Assembly (NCBI RefSeq): GCF_014698065.1
Contig: NZ_JACJSI010000006.1
Location: 1-64,000, forward strand
Reading direction: 5' to 3'
From: Nostoc flagelliforme FACHB-838
Lineage (GTDB): Bacteria > Cyanobacteriota > Cyanobacteriia > Cyanobacteriales > Nostocaceae
Length of the DNA stretch: 64,000 nt
Below the pieces are notes generated by a model that saw only the letters and a list, made by a program, of their open reading frames with translations, did no database searches and was not told where the DNA came from. Below are positions 1 to 8,455 of the stretch, piece after piece (the first letter of the stretch is position 1; every line of letters begins with the position of its first letter). The translations under genes were made by a program, and so were the position numbers.

Positions 1-157
1 GACTTTCAAATTTTATTGGTTGGGGAAATACTGTTGCCAATTTCTCAATCGTCACAGTTTTATGAAATTGCAATAGCATCAGCAAGATTTCCAGCATCTT
101 GTACTGTGTGGGTATCAGTAGATTCTGAAAGCAGTTTTGGTAGAATTTAGGTAACAT
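1..157 (-). CDS. IS4-like transposase, N-terminal fragment (runs off left edge)
   Basis: Reading leftwards from an ATG at 155-157 gives 52 codons open to the window edge, beginning MLPKFYQNCFQNLL and ending near FPQPIKFES. This pattern, with a hydrophobic helix followed by a VTIEKLA stretch and PxPIKFES, is what I remember of the N-terminus of cyanobacterial IS4-type transposases. The rest of the protein and its DDE residues lie outside the window, so intactness cannot be judged. No other gene of the element is visible. The match is from memory of the family, not from a search. Confidence 0.65.
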   Translation of the reverse strand, partial: MLPKFYQNCFQNLLIPTQYKMLEILLMLLQFHKTVTIEKLATVFPQPIKFES

Positions 158-476
158 TATCATTTGATAGGTCTTGTTGAGAATACCTGACCTATGTTTT
201 TTTACCCCAAAACGGTCACACTCTTATATTTCCTCGGCTTTAGCCCCTTTGTCACCCCTTCAGCTTCATGATTTTTAACCATGCCAGCTTCATCGTGTAG
301 CTGACAGAAGTCTCATAATCCAATAGGCTGATCTTAAAGTGGTTGATTTTGAACTAAGCTCATCTGCACAAAAAAGCTAGGCTTCGTTGCCCAGCATACT
401 TGGATATTTGTGTATAATATATTTCCTGTCTTAATATCATCACTTAATCGTTAACAACTAGCTATTAATACGAAAA
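158..476. other. Non-coding: probable IS end and upstream region of the next gene
   Basis: No supported gene. A short dyad (7-bp arms at 167-173 and 189-195) sits just upstream of the transposase start and may belong to the IS end. A TATAAT hexamer lies at 413-418, about 60 bases before the next start codon, and could be the -10 box of that gene; I see no convincing -35 box. Confidence 0.35.
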
Positions 477-806
477 ATGCCCCTTAAAATCGTCCAGAAC
501 TTTGATAGTAGTTTCACTCTTGAAGCACAAGCTCAAGAAACTTTATTCAATTTATTGACCAGCGAGGCTTTCTTAAACCAAATTCGTCAACAGTTACAGT
601 GTGAGCAAATTAAATTTACAGAATTACTTTTCCAACCAGTTCCTTACAGCTTAAGTACTACTAAAGGAATGCCAGCAGAATTTGAAAAGTATCATGAATC
701 TGATGAATATACTATTATCAACGTACCACCAAATTTAATGTTTAGTGCTAAGATTTTTAAACCCAGTCGCCTTTGTGCAATTTACCAAAAAGTGGATAAA
801 GGGTAA
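477..806 (+). CDS. Conserved-looking hypothetical protein, 109 aa
   Basis: I do not recognise this protein. It starts MPLKIVQNFD, has no signal peptide or membrane segment, and has the mixed polar/hydrophobic make-up of a small soluble alpha/beta protein. There are three cysteines but no CxxC pair. A possible -10 box lies about 60 bases upstream. It reads in the same direction as the GIY-YIG gene that follows after 78 bases, so the two could be co-transcribed. Coding status rests on the clean open frame and balanced composition only. Confidence 0.6.
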   Translation: MPLKIVQNFDSSFTLEAQAQETLFNLLTSEAFLNQIRQQLQCEQIKFTELLFQPVPYSLSTTKGMPAEFEKYHESDEYTIINVPPNLMFSAKIFKPSRLCAIYQKVDKG

Positions 807-884
807 TTTTAAAGATAGTTTTTTCCTAATTAGCAATTCTTAATTCTGAAGGCAAATACAAATAGTAAGTTTAATATTTGATGT

Positions 885-1433
885 ATGGCTCTTGAAACGA
901 ATCTTTCTTCTTTGGCAGCCCTAAAATACATTCCTTACATTGACGATCGCGGTCAATTACCTGAACAATTTCAGGGTCAAATCGGGGTCTATGCTATCTT
1001 TGACCAGAAAAAAGTACTGCAATTTGTAGGATACTCCCGTGATGTTTACCTCAGCCTCAAACAGCATTTAGTCCGTCAGCCACAGCAATGCTATTGGGTA
1101 AAAGTTCAAACTATTGAACGCCCTAGTCGCACAATTTTAGAAAATACTGAAAATGCTTGGATTGCTGAAAATGGCAGTGTTCCTTGGGGAAATGGGGATC
1201 AAAAGGAAAAATGGACTCATCCCATTGATGTCAAAGTCGTAATGACACCTGAAGAACAGGCTAGTTATCAAAATCCAGCTAATGATGAATTAGCACAAAT
1301 AAAAATTCTTAAAAATGTGGCGCGGAGAGTAGAAGCAGAAATTTCAACCCATTTATTAGAAGTGCGTGGTTTGCAAATGCAAATTCGCTTCAATCCGAAA
1401 TTAAAAGAAGAAGGATTACTAGATTTGAAATGA
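885..1433 (+). CDS. GIY-YIG nuclease-like protein, 182 aa
   Basis: Residues about 30-100 resemble a GIY-YIG domain: a GVYAIF strand, then a FVGYSRD strand about 10 residues later, a basic helix (SLKQHLVRQ), and an acidic position in the later helix (ILENTENAWI) followed by NGSVPWGN. The family includes homing, repair and restriction nucleases, but many stand-alone cyanobacterial members have no known target. The C-terminal 60 residues look helical and are not part of the nuclease core. The next 200 bases hold an inverted-repeat element starting 4 bases after the stop. Nuclease activity is inference. Confidence 0.7.
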   Translation: MALETNLSSLAALKYIPYIDDRGQLPEQFQGQIGVYAIFDQKKVLQFVGYSRDVYLSLKQHLVRQPQQCYWVKVQTIERPSRTILENTENAWIAENGSVPWGNGDQKEKWTHPIDVKVVMTPEEQASYQNPANDELAQIKILKNVARRVEAEISTHLLEVRGLQMQIRFNPKLKEEGLLDLK

Positions 1434-1437
1434 AGGG

Positions 1438-1580
1438 TAAGAATTCAAAACGGGCTAAACCTTAGCTCTTTGCTAACAGGAGTCAGAAGGCATAATTTAT
1501 AAAATATTTGATACCACAAGTACATTCATCCCTTCAACTTATCTCCTGATATTTCCACTATTCTGACTCCTGAATTCTTA
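1438..1580. repeat. MITE-like inverted-repeat element
   Basis: Two nested arm pairs face each other: a 10-bp outer pair (TAAGAATTCA at 1438-1447 with TGAATTCTTA at 1571-1580) and a 12-bp inner pair (CAGGAGTCAGAA at 1477-1488 with TTCTGACTCCTG at 1561-1572). The intervening 70 bases have no ORF. It fills most of the gap between the GIY-YIG gene and the kinase pseudogene. Confidence 0.55.
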
Positions 1581-1634
1581 CAATGAAGGTAGTTTTGGGG
1601 AAAACTACCTTAAGAATATTGTTTGTAATTTCCC

Positions 1635-3083
1635 ATGACAATACAGCTGCTGAACGATCGCTATCAAGTAATCCGCACACTGGGCGCTGGTGGGTTTGGT
1701 GAAACCTATCTAGCGGAAGATACTTATATGCCTTCAAAGCGCCGTTGTGTGGTTAAACAGCTAAGACCGATTCACAACAATCCCCAAATTTACCAGTTAG
1801 TGCAAGAGAGGTTTCAACGAGAAGCAGCTATTTTAGAAGAACTCGGTGGCGCAAATGACCAAATTCCAGCATTGTATGCCTATTTCTCGTCAGGCGGACA
1901 ATTTTACTTAGTTCAGGAGTGGATTGAAGGCGATACTTTAACTGCAAAAGTTCAAATGCAGGGGCTATTTAGTGAAGGCGCTGTCCAGGAATTATTCATG
2001 AATTTATTACCTGTCCTGGATTACGTTCACTCTAAGCATATCGTTCACCGCGATATTAAACCGGGTAACATCATTGTGCGTCATCGGGACGGTAAACCAG
2101 TGCTAATTGATTTTGGCGCTATACGCGAGTCGATGGGAACAGTGGTAAATTCTCAAGGCAATACTACCAGTTCGATTGTGATTGGTACACCTGGCTATAT
2201 GCCGAGTGAACAAGCCGCAGGTAGACCTGTTTATTCGAGTGATTTATACAGTTTGGGAATGACAGTAATTTATTTGCTGACTGGTAAACAGACGCAATAA
2301 CTAGAAACGGATTCCCAGACGGGTGAAATCGTGTGGCGACAGTACGCGAGTCATGTTAGCCCAATTATGGCAGGAGTAATTGATCGGGCGATCGCTTATC
2401 ATCCGCGCGATCGCTATCCTACAGCTAGAGCAATGCTGGATACTTTGCAGAGCATAGCAAATTCAATTCCACCGACGTAACCCTTCTTAACTCAACCGAG
2501 TATAGTCTCTGCACCCCCACCCCAGACAGCATCTGTCAAGCCACAGTCTAACCCTCAAGGCAGTAGTCAGAATAATATCCTTTTCGGTAGTTTGATTACA
2601 GGTGGGCTAATCGGTGCATCTGTGATTATTAGCCAAGTGTTACCAAAATCTTCTCAATCTACAGCAGACAAAACGGTATTACCTTCACAAGCGCCGTCAA
2701 CTGGCACAAGCCCGGTGATAGAAACTCCTAAATTTATACCAACTACCCCATTTCCAACTCAATCTACATCTTCCCTAAATGCAGATGCTACCACAGATGT
2801 CAGTACTTATTTCTGGCTTTCCCAAAGACTTGTAACTGATGCAGATTTGGATGGTAAAGACGGTTTTGAGCTAGATATTATGCGAAATTCGATTTTTGCT
2901 AATCACGGTCGCCGTTTTGATACTCCTGAAATACAAGATTACTTTAATAAGCAACCTTGGTATCGCCCTATATATTCACCAAAAGCATTTCCACCTAAAT
3001 TGCTGTCAAAATTAGAGCAACAGAATGTAGAGTATATCAGCAAATATCAAGTTCGTTACGGCTTGAGGTATTTTAATAAATAA
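1635..3083 (+). pseudogene. Ser/Thr protein kinase with C-terminal YARHG domain, two in-frame stops
   Basis: One frame runs through the whole span but is cut by TAA at 2298-2300 and at 2478-2480. Residues 1-221 form most of a Hanks-type kinase: glycine loop LGAGGFGETYLA, catalytic HRDIKPGN, and LIDFGA with a downstream GTPGYMPSEQ. After the first stop the same frame continues the kinase C-lobe (DRAIAYHPRDRYPTA). After the second it gives a proline-rich linker, a membrane segment (about 2589-2640) and a C-terminal YARHG-like domain (IFANHGRRF, YFNKQPWY). Both stops fall where CAA (Gln) would restore the frame. The kinase part could be made as a truncated protein lacking its C-lobe end, which would probably be inactive. 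Confidence 0.8.
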
Positions 3084-3094
3084 GATTTTTTGAA

Positions 3095-3358
3095 TTATAC
3101 CATTTTTTTGTAATTAAACCATTTTACAAAATATTTGATATATATATAACGATTCTCCTTTGCATAAACTACTTTTTTAAACCTCACCCCCAATCACTCT
3201 CCTTAGCAAAGAGAGAAGAGTATTTTCACGCCTCAAATACGGGGTGAGGTTCAGACTGTATTGCGCCCAAGTGAGAAGCGCAATATTGGTAGGGGCATAC
3301 TGCTGTACGTCCTTACACACTATACATTTATTGCAAAATATTCTTATAAATGGTATAA
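3095..3358. repeat. MITE-like element with TTATACCA-type ends, 264 bp
   Basis: The ends are inverted copies, TTATACCATTT at 3095-3105 and AAATGGTATAA at 3348-3358. Inside is a second dyad, AACCTCACCCC near 3179 and GGGGTGAGGTT near 3241. A motif resembling GCTGTACGTCCTTAC near 3302 recurs in a similar element at 57058-57204. It has no coding capacity. The remaining 500 bases to the next gene are AT-rich and show nothing I can name. Confidence 0.55.
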
Positions 3359-3884
3359 ATTCTAAGTATATTAGCTGGGACTTATCAAAGGATTTATTGC
3401 TACTTATTAGATAATATCTAGGTTAGCTAGTGTAACATACCAGACAGATTACTAGATATTTAATAGCCTAAAATCGCTAGATATTATTGGTTAATCCTAG
3501 CGAAGTCTATATGGAGTTAGAGCTAAACTGTTCTTTTCTTACCCAAACTCCATCTCTAGATACTAGGCAGTTTTAGAACCAAGCATTTATATATAATATA
3601 TAAGATTGCTATCTCGTAGATTAGCAATCCATAAGTTAAAGAAATGCCATTTTTATATTTTCTTTGTTATTTTGTATTTAACGGGACAGTTCTTCCTGAT
3701 TTGGTGGGCTTAAATAACAATTAGTTAAACAATTTCCCCCCAAAGATGCATGTAAATTATTTGCCTTGTGCTTATTTTTCTTCCTAAATTTACAAGCACA
3801 ATGCAAATTGGTTAAACAGATTACATGTTAATATTGCCAATCGGCGAATAGTTCATCTACACAAGGAAAACCTTGCCTACGACT

Positions 3885-4244
3885 ATGCTTAAAACAATTA
3901 ATCAACGTATTTTTCTGCCTGCTTTTGTTAGCCCTTTAGAAGAAAAGAATCAAAAAGGTAGTAAAAAGCGATTTGCTAGACCTAAATTAGATTTACTGCA
4001 ACCATTACGTCAATGGCTCGACAAAATTGAGATTCAGAATCGGAAATTAGCCAAACTTATTGCTAAAGTAATTCCTGCCCAATGTCCATTTGAGCGCGAT
4101 CTCATGCTGTTTGGTCGCAAAGTAGGTCACATTCCGCCAATGTGCAAACTTAATCCGCTTTATAACGAACTTGTCTACTTGCGTTTTCGCGCTTTGTGTT
4201 ATTTAGTAGATCAGTGTGGAGAGGATATTCAATCCTACTGCTGA
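3885..4244 (+). CDS. Mo-dependent nitrogenase C-terminal domain-like protein, 119 aa
   Basis: From residue about 30 the protein reads LLQPLRQWLDKIE, then IPAQCPFERDLMLFGR, IPPMCKLNPLY and LRFRALCYL. This is the small conserved domain known from the C-terminal extension of some Mo-nitrogenase proteins and from free-standing cyanobacterial proteins (Mo-nitro_C family). Four cysteines are in conserved-looking positions, one at the extreme C-terminus. The function of the free-standing form is unknown to me. I chose the ATG at 3885; an in-frame TTG at 3873 follows an AAGGA at closer spacing and is an alternative. There are no other nitrogenase genes in the window, so a direct role in nitrogen fixation is not shown. 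Confidence 0.75.
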   Translation: MLKTINQRIFLPAFVSPLEEKNQKGSKKRFARPKLDLLQPLRQWLDKIEIQNRKLAKLIAKVIPAQCPFERDLMLFGRKVGHIPPMCKLNPLYNELVYLRFRALCYLVDQCGEDIQSYC

Positions 4245-4266
4245 ACATAACTAGATAAAACACAAT

Positions 4267-4539
4267 ATGGAAATTAAAATTGAGCATAAACCCACGCAAG
4301 AACGCCTCAATGAATTGGGTGTGTTTAAATGGGATATTTGGATAAAGGAAGTCTCAAAATTTCCTTGGATTTATGATTCTCAAGAAACTTGCTACTTTTT
4401 GGAAGGCGATGTTCTTGTTACTCCTGATGGTGGACTGCCAGTGCAAATGGGTAAAGGCAATTTGGTGACTTTTCCTGCTGGCATGTCCTGCACATGGGAA
4501 ATTACAAGCAACGTGAAAAAACATTATTACTTTGATTAG
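4267..4539 (+). CDS. Cupin domain protein (DUF861/cupin_3 type), 90 aa
   Basis: A single-domain cupin. Residues 15-30 give the FKWDIWIKEVSKFPW strand typical of this subfamily. The first cupin strand pair is at ETCYFLEGDVLVTPDGG, and the second at GKGNLVTFPAGMSCTWEI. The usual metal-binding histidines of motif 1 are replaced by polar residues, as is common in this subfamily. It lies 22 bases after the nitrogenase-C-like gene on the same strand, so co-transcription is likely. The substrate is unknown. The family assignment is firm and the function is not. Confidence 0.8.
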   Translation: MEIKIEHKPTQERLNELGVFKWDIWIKEVSKFPWIYDSQETCYFLEGDVLVTPDGGLPVQMGKGNLVTFPAGMSCTWEITSNVKKHYYFD

Positions 4540-4601
4540 TCAACCGAAAAGATTGATCCCCGTGGTCTAGTTGATGATCCCTAATACCAACATTTCATAA
4601 C

Positions 4602-5177
4602 TTAATTTAGATTTCTACTATAAGGGGGTTCGCAACGATTGTCGTAGGATAAAGTGGCAGAATCGGTAAATTCCTTATATCCATATCTGTCGAAACTTGT
4701 TACGACTCCATCCCCTAAACAATATTCATAGAAATAAATAGTCTCATTACCTCCAAATTTGGCAGAAAGTTCTTGCCAGATTGGTGGCTAATAACTAAAA
4801 ATATAGTTGTAAAATTTTGCTGCCTCAGCTTGGTCGTAATTATAACTTCGTTGGGATTGGGAAAAACCACTGTTGAAATTTAGCTTGATATATTTGGCCT
4901 AATTGTTCACAAAGACAATCGAGTAATTGTCTTTAGGAAACTGACGAAATGGCCGCTGAAAGGTTTGTGGAGAATATGTATAGCTAACAGTATCGCCATT
5001 GGTTTGTTTGGTAATATAACGGCCAAAATAGCGCTCGATTCTTTGAGACGTTTGGTTGAAAACATAGCGTCCCGCCATAGCAGAAGGGCTATAAATACTG
5101 TTGATGAGCAAAAATATTCCAGTTAATCCGATAAAAGTTTGGCAGAGATGATGGAATTTCATAGCGATCGCCAACAC
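4602..5177 (-). pseudogene. Exported hypothetical protein gene with two in-frame TAG stops
   Basis: The start at 5177 opens with a signal peptide (IAMKFHHLCQTFIGLTGIF, cleavage near SAMA-G). The frame reaches a TAG at 4899-4901 after 92 codons. The same frame then continues with clearly protein-like sequence (AKYIKLNFNSGFSQSQRSYN), meets a second TAG at 4788-4790, and continues through YFYEYCLGDGVVTSFDRYGY to a TAA at 4602-4604. The full frame would be 192 codons including the final stop. Both TAGs are one C-to-T change away from CAG (Gln). The protein family is unknown to me; tyrosine- and aspartate-rich strands suggest a small beta-rich periplasmic protein. It is divergent from the creatininase gene. 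Confidence 0.75.
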
Positions 5178-5269
5178 AGAAAATCCAGAGAGTTCATAAT
5201 CATCTTAGTGGGAGTTTAGCAGAAAAAGGTTTCGTCCCACTGCCATTTTATTGAGGAAAATCATCAAAA

Positions 5270-6016
5270 ATGTTACTGCATTTAAGTACTTGGCAAGAAG
5301 TCGAAGCTTATTTACAGCAGTCAAAGGGGATTATTTTCCCTATTGGTTCCACAGAACAACATGGGCCAACGGGGTTAATTGGCACTGATGCCATTTGTGC
5401 AGAAGCGATCGCAGCTGGTGTAGGTGATGCAACTCAAGCGATCGTTGGCCCTACAATCAATGTGGGTATGGCACTGCATCATACTGCTTTTCCTGGCTCA
5501 ATCAGTCTGCGCCCCAGCACTTTAATTCAAGTAGTGCGAGATTATGTAACTTGTTTAGCCAAAGCTGGTTTTAGCAAGTTCTACTTTATCAATGGACACG
5601 GTGGTAATATCGCCACCCTGAAAGCCGCTTTTTCAGAAACTTACGCGCATTTAGAAGATTTGCAGATTCCCAATGCTCAACATGTGCAATGTCAAGTGGC
5701 AAACTGGTTTATGTGCGGTTCGGTATATAAGCTAGCTAAAGAATTATATGGGGATCAAGAAGGTTCTCATGCAACGCCAAGTGAAGTAGCACTCACCCAG
5801 TACGTTTATCCAGATGCGATTAAGCAAGCATATCTTTCACCAGAAGTTGCAAGCGGACATCGGATTTATAGCGCAGCTGAATTTCGAGTGCGTTATCCAG
5901 ATGGACGTATGGGATCAAATCCGGCTTTAGCAACGCCTGAACATGGTAAGCAATTTTATGACTTGGCGGTGAAAGAACTTAGCAGTGGGTATTTCGAATT
6001 TGTGAACGCACAATAA
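5270..6016 (+). CDS. Creatininase-family amidohydrolase, 248 aa
   Basis: This family hydrolyses amide bonds in cyclic or formamide substrates such as creatinine and N-formyl compounds. The metal-binding signatures are present: IFPIGSTEQHGP near residue 22 with Glu-Gln-His, GTDAIC shortly after, MALHHTAFPGS, and FINGHGGN near residue 108 with its His and Asn. A later EGSHATPSEV supplies the conserved Glu and His. Length is normal for the family. The enzyme is cytoplasmic, with no signal peptide. The true substrate in cyanobacteria is unknown and creatinine is unlikely. It stands alone between two minus-strand genes. Confidence 0.85.
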   Translation: MLLHLSTWQEVEAYLQQSKGIIFPIGSTEQHGPTGLIGTDAICAEAIAAGVGDATQAIVGPTINVGMALHHTAFPGSISLRPSTLIQVVRDYVTCLAKAGFSKFYFINGHGGNIATLKAAFSETYAHLEDLQIPNAQHVQCQVANWFMCGSVYKLAKELYGDQEGSHATPSEVALTQYVYPDAIKQAYLSPEVASGHRIYSAAEFRVRYPDGRMGSNPALATPEHGKQFYDLAVKELSSGYFEFVNAQ

Positions 6017-6082
6017 AAGTCGTAGAAAAACGCTGTAGAGATGCGAGTAAAATTGCGTCTCTGCATAAAATATCTTGAGAAT

Positions 6083-8263
6083 TTAGATACTTTCGAGAGC
6101 TTTGAGTACCTCTACTGCTGACTGATATCGTTGACTAAAGTCGAAATGTACCATTCTATTTAAAATAATAACTAACTCGTTCGTAGCATCAGTTAGTTCG
6201 CGCCAATGTTGCCAAATCTGTTGATTAGCATCAGCTTCAATTTGAATAATTATTTCACCAATATTTGTATCTCTGCGAAATTCTCTGGGATCTATTCCAG
6301 TTAAACCTTGTATTCCCATAATTCCCAACGCATAAATATCGCTGTTGAGTTTTGGCAAGCCGCTCATTTGTTCAGAAGGTGCATAACTAGGAGTGCCAAT
6401 TGAAATTGTCTGAGCTTCTTGCTGCTGAGGTTGAATCTGCTTAACAGCACCAAAGTCAATCAAAACAATGTGTTGATCTGATTCTCGCCTAATCAAGTTA
6501 CTAGGTTTGATATCTCGATGGATTACACCATAGCTATGAACAAAAACAAGCACATTTAAAACTTCTTTGAGCATCTCCACAACTTCAGCTTGTTTTAGTC
6601 GCTTGCCAGAGGATAGCTCTTTATCCATAGCGTGTCCTCGAACAAATTCTTGGACTAAAGAAAATTGCTGATTTTCTTCAAAAAAAGCTAGCAGTTGGGG
6701 AATCTGTGGGTGCTTACCCAAAATTTCTAAAATTTCTGCTTCTGCGTTGAATAAGCGTCTGACAACATTTAAATATTCTGCATCTTGGTGGGGAGGTAGC
6801 AACTGTTTAACCACACACTGCGGATTACCAGGACGCTGGATATCATCAGCCAAATAAGTATTGCTAAATCCTCCAGAACCTAAGGGTTGAGTAATTTTGT
6901 AGCGGTTGTTTAGTAGTGTGCCTATTGCAATTTCTTGCCCGATGGAATCAGTAATTACCATTGGTGCTTCATTTGAGGCGTTGCCACGCTGCCGTAAAAG
7001 ACCTTGCAATTCCGCAATTAATTGTTGGTGTTCTTGAACCCGTTGGGTAATTTCTTGTTGCTCTTGCTTGGTTTGATAAGCACTATAGGCGAGGGCACTC
7101 CCGGCGGTAAATACTAACCCCAACGCCGAAGGTATGACTGGAAACCATCCAGCTTGGGTAAAAATGAAAAAATTGGCTCCAAATAACACTGCAAGTGCTG
7201 TTGTTCCTGCTAATCCTAAGCCTAGTGGATGTTGAATCCGCCATACCAGCAACCCACCAACTACAGTCCATCCCCATATCCAAAGGATTTTACCCCACTC
7301 AGGCAAAAACCAAAATAGAGGTTGTTTGTTAAGAACAGCGCTGAGAATTTGACTAACGCTGTGGGCGTGAATTTCAATTCCGGCCTTTTTGCCAGAATTA
7401 TCTGATTTTCCACTAGCAAATGGCGTATTAAAAATATCATTTAAACTATTGGCTGTTGAACCAATTAAAACGATGCGGTCTTTTACTAAATCTGGTTTAA
7501 CTTGATTTGCAAGTACTTCTGTAATAGTTACCTGCTGGGCGACCTGATGACCCGAACGGTAGTTAAGTAGGATTTGGTAGCCATTTGTATCCGCTTTCTG
7601 ATAACCACCAGCGTTACTTTGTAGGGGTTTAAATACGGTATCTCGTAGTTGTAGTTCCTTTTTTGGGGTAAATTCTGGTTGGATGCCTCCAACTTCTAAG
7701 TATTTGAGTGCTAGTTGTAAGCTAAAAGAATAAGTACTTTGACAAGAATCAGATTCTTCTGCACTTACCAACAATAGGTTGCGGCGAATTGTAACGTCAG
7801 TATCTTCTACGACATCATTAAATCCTACTCGTTCTGCTTCAACTCCCTTTGGGGGCGCTATTCCCGGATTGTCAGAACCAGAATGTTTGCAGATAGGAAT
7901 GATGATATCGCTCTGTTGTAGGCGTTGCAATAGTTTGTCATGACCTGGCTGTACTGGTAAGTCACGAAAAATATCTAGACCAATAGCTCGCGGTTGATAT
8001 TCTTCAAGTTTACCTAAGAGCCGGTCTAGAAGTTCACCAGACAGAGGCCAATTCCATTTTTGGATATCTTTTTCAGTTAAAGCAACAATCAACAAACGAG
8101 AGTCTGGGCCTGGGTCGGCACGTAATTGCATCATTTGGTCGTAAACCTTCATTTCCAGAGGCTCGAAAACCCCCAGTTTTTGAATGCCCACTAGTAAAAT
8201 AGTAGCGATCGCACTTGAAATAACAACTGGCTGTCTAAATAAACTTTTAAAATTTGCAACCAT
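6083..8263 (-). CDS. CHASE2 sensor - Ser/Thr protein kinase, 726 aa
   Basis: The order from the N-terminus is: a membrane segment at about residues 13-28; a large extracytoplasmic CHASE2 domain (about 30-320, with DPGPDSRLLIV, AIGLDIFRD and RIVLIGSTANSLND); three membrane segments at about 335-400; a short coiled coil (about 400-430); and a complete Hanks-type kinase (about 455-726) with LGSGGFSNTYLADD, VVKQLL, HRDIKPSNL and LIDFGAVKQ. CHASE2 is an input domain of unknown ligand. The gene follows the FHA gene that ends the contractile-injection operon after 192 bases, separated by a terminator-like hairpin. The pairing suggests the kinase may phosphorylate the FHA protein's partners, which is inference. 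Confidence 0.9.
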   Translation of the reverse strand: MVANFKSLFRQPVVISSAIATILLVGIQKLGVFEPLEMKVYDQMMQLRADPGPDSRLLIVALTEKDIQKWNWPLSGELLDRLLGKLEEYQPRAIGLDIFRDLPVQPGHDKLLQRLQQSDIIIPICKHSGSDNPGIAPPKGVEAERVGFNDVVEDTDVTIRRNLLLVSAEESDSCQSTYSFSLQLALKYLEVGGIQPEFTPKKELQLRDTVFKPLQSNAGGYQKADTNGYQILLNYRSGHQVAQQVTITEVLANQVKPDLVKDRIVLIGSTANSLNDIFNTPFASGKSDNSGKKAGIEIHAHSVSQILSAVLNKQPLFWFLPEWGKILWIWGWTVVGGLLVWRIQHPLGLGLAGTTALAVLFGANFFIFTQAGWFPVIPSALGLVFTAGSALAYSAYQTKQEQQEITQRVQEHQQLIAELQGLLRQRGNASNEAPMVITDSIGQEIAIGTLLNNRYKITQPLGSGGFSNTYLADDIQRPGNPQCVVKQLLPPHQDAEYLNVVRRLFNAEAEILEILGKHPQIPQLLAFFEENQQFSLVQEFVRGHAMDKELSSGKRLKQAEVVEMLKEVLNVLVFVHSYGVIHRDIKPSNLIRRESDQHIVLIDFGAVKQIQPQQQEAQTISIGTPSYAPSEQMSGLPKLNSDIYALGIMGIQGLTGIDPREFRRDTNIGEIIIQIEADANQQIWQHWRELTDATNELVIILNRMVHFDFSQRYQSAVEVLKALESI

Positions 8264-8396
8264 GTTTTTAAATAGGTTTTACTTTAAAATATACGTATAT
8301 TTTTAGCTTAATTTTTATCATTGAAATTATTCTATGCAATTTGCAACTTTTCAAAAAATATAGTAATCATATTTTACTTGTAAAATCTCAAAACTC

Positions 8397-8429
8397 AGAT
8401 TCCCGACTTCTGCAAAAAATCGGGAATCT
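8397..8429 (-). terminator. Hairpin between FHA gene and CHASE2-kinase gene
   Basis: Perfect 10-bp arms AGATTCCCGA (8397-8406) and TCGGGAATCT (8420-8429) around a 13-base loop. It lies 27 bases downstream of the FHA gene stop on the minus strand. There is no long U-run directly after the stem on that strand, so it may attenuate or protect the mRNA end rather than terminate fully. Confidence 0.45.
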
Positions 8430-8455
8430 TGTTGTTTATATATGATCAAGTATGT

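Noticed and set aside
1..150. Plus-strand 49-codon frame at the left edge
   Set aside because: The minus-strand frame here matches an IS4-like transposase N-terminus with a proper start, so the plus frame is its shadow.
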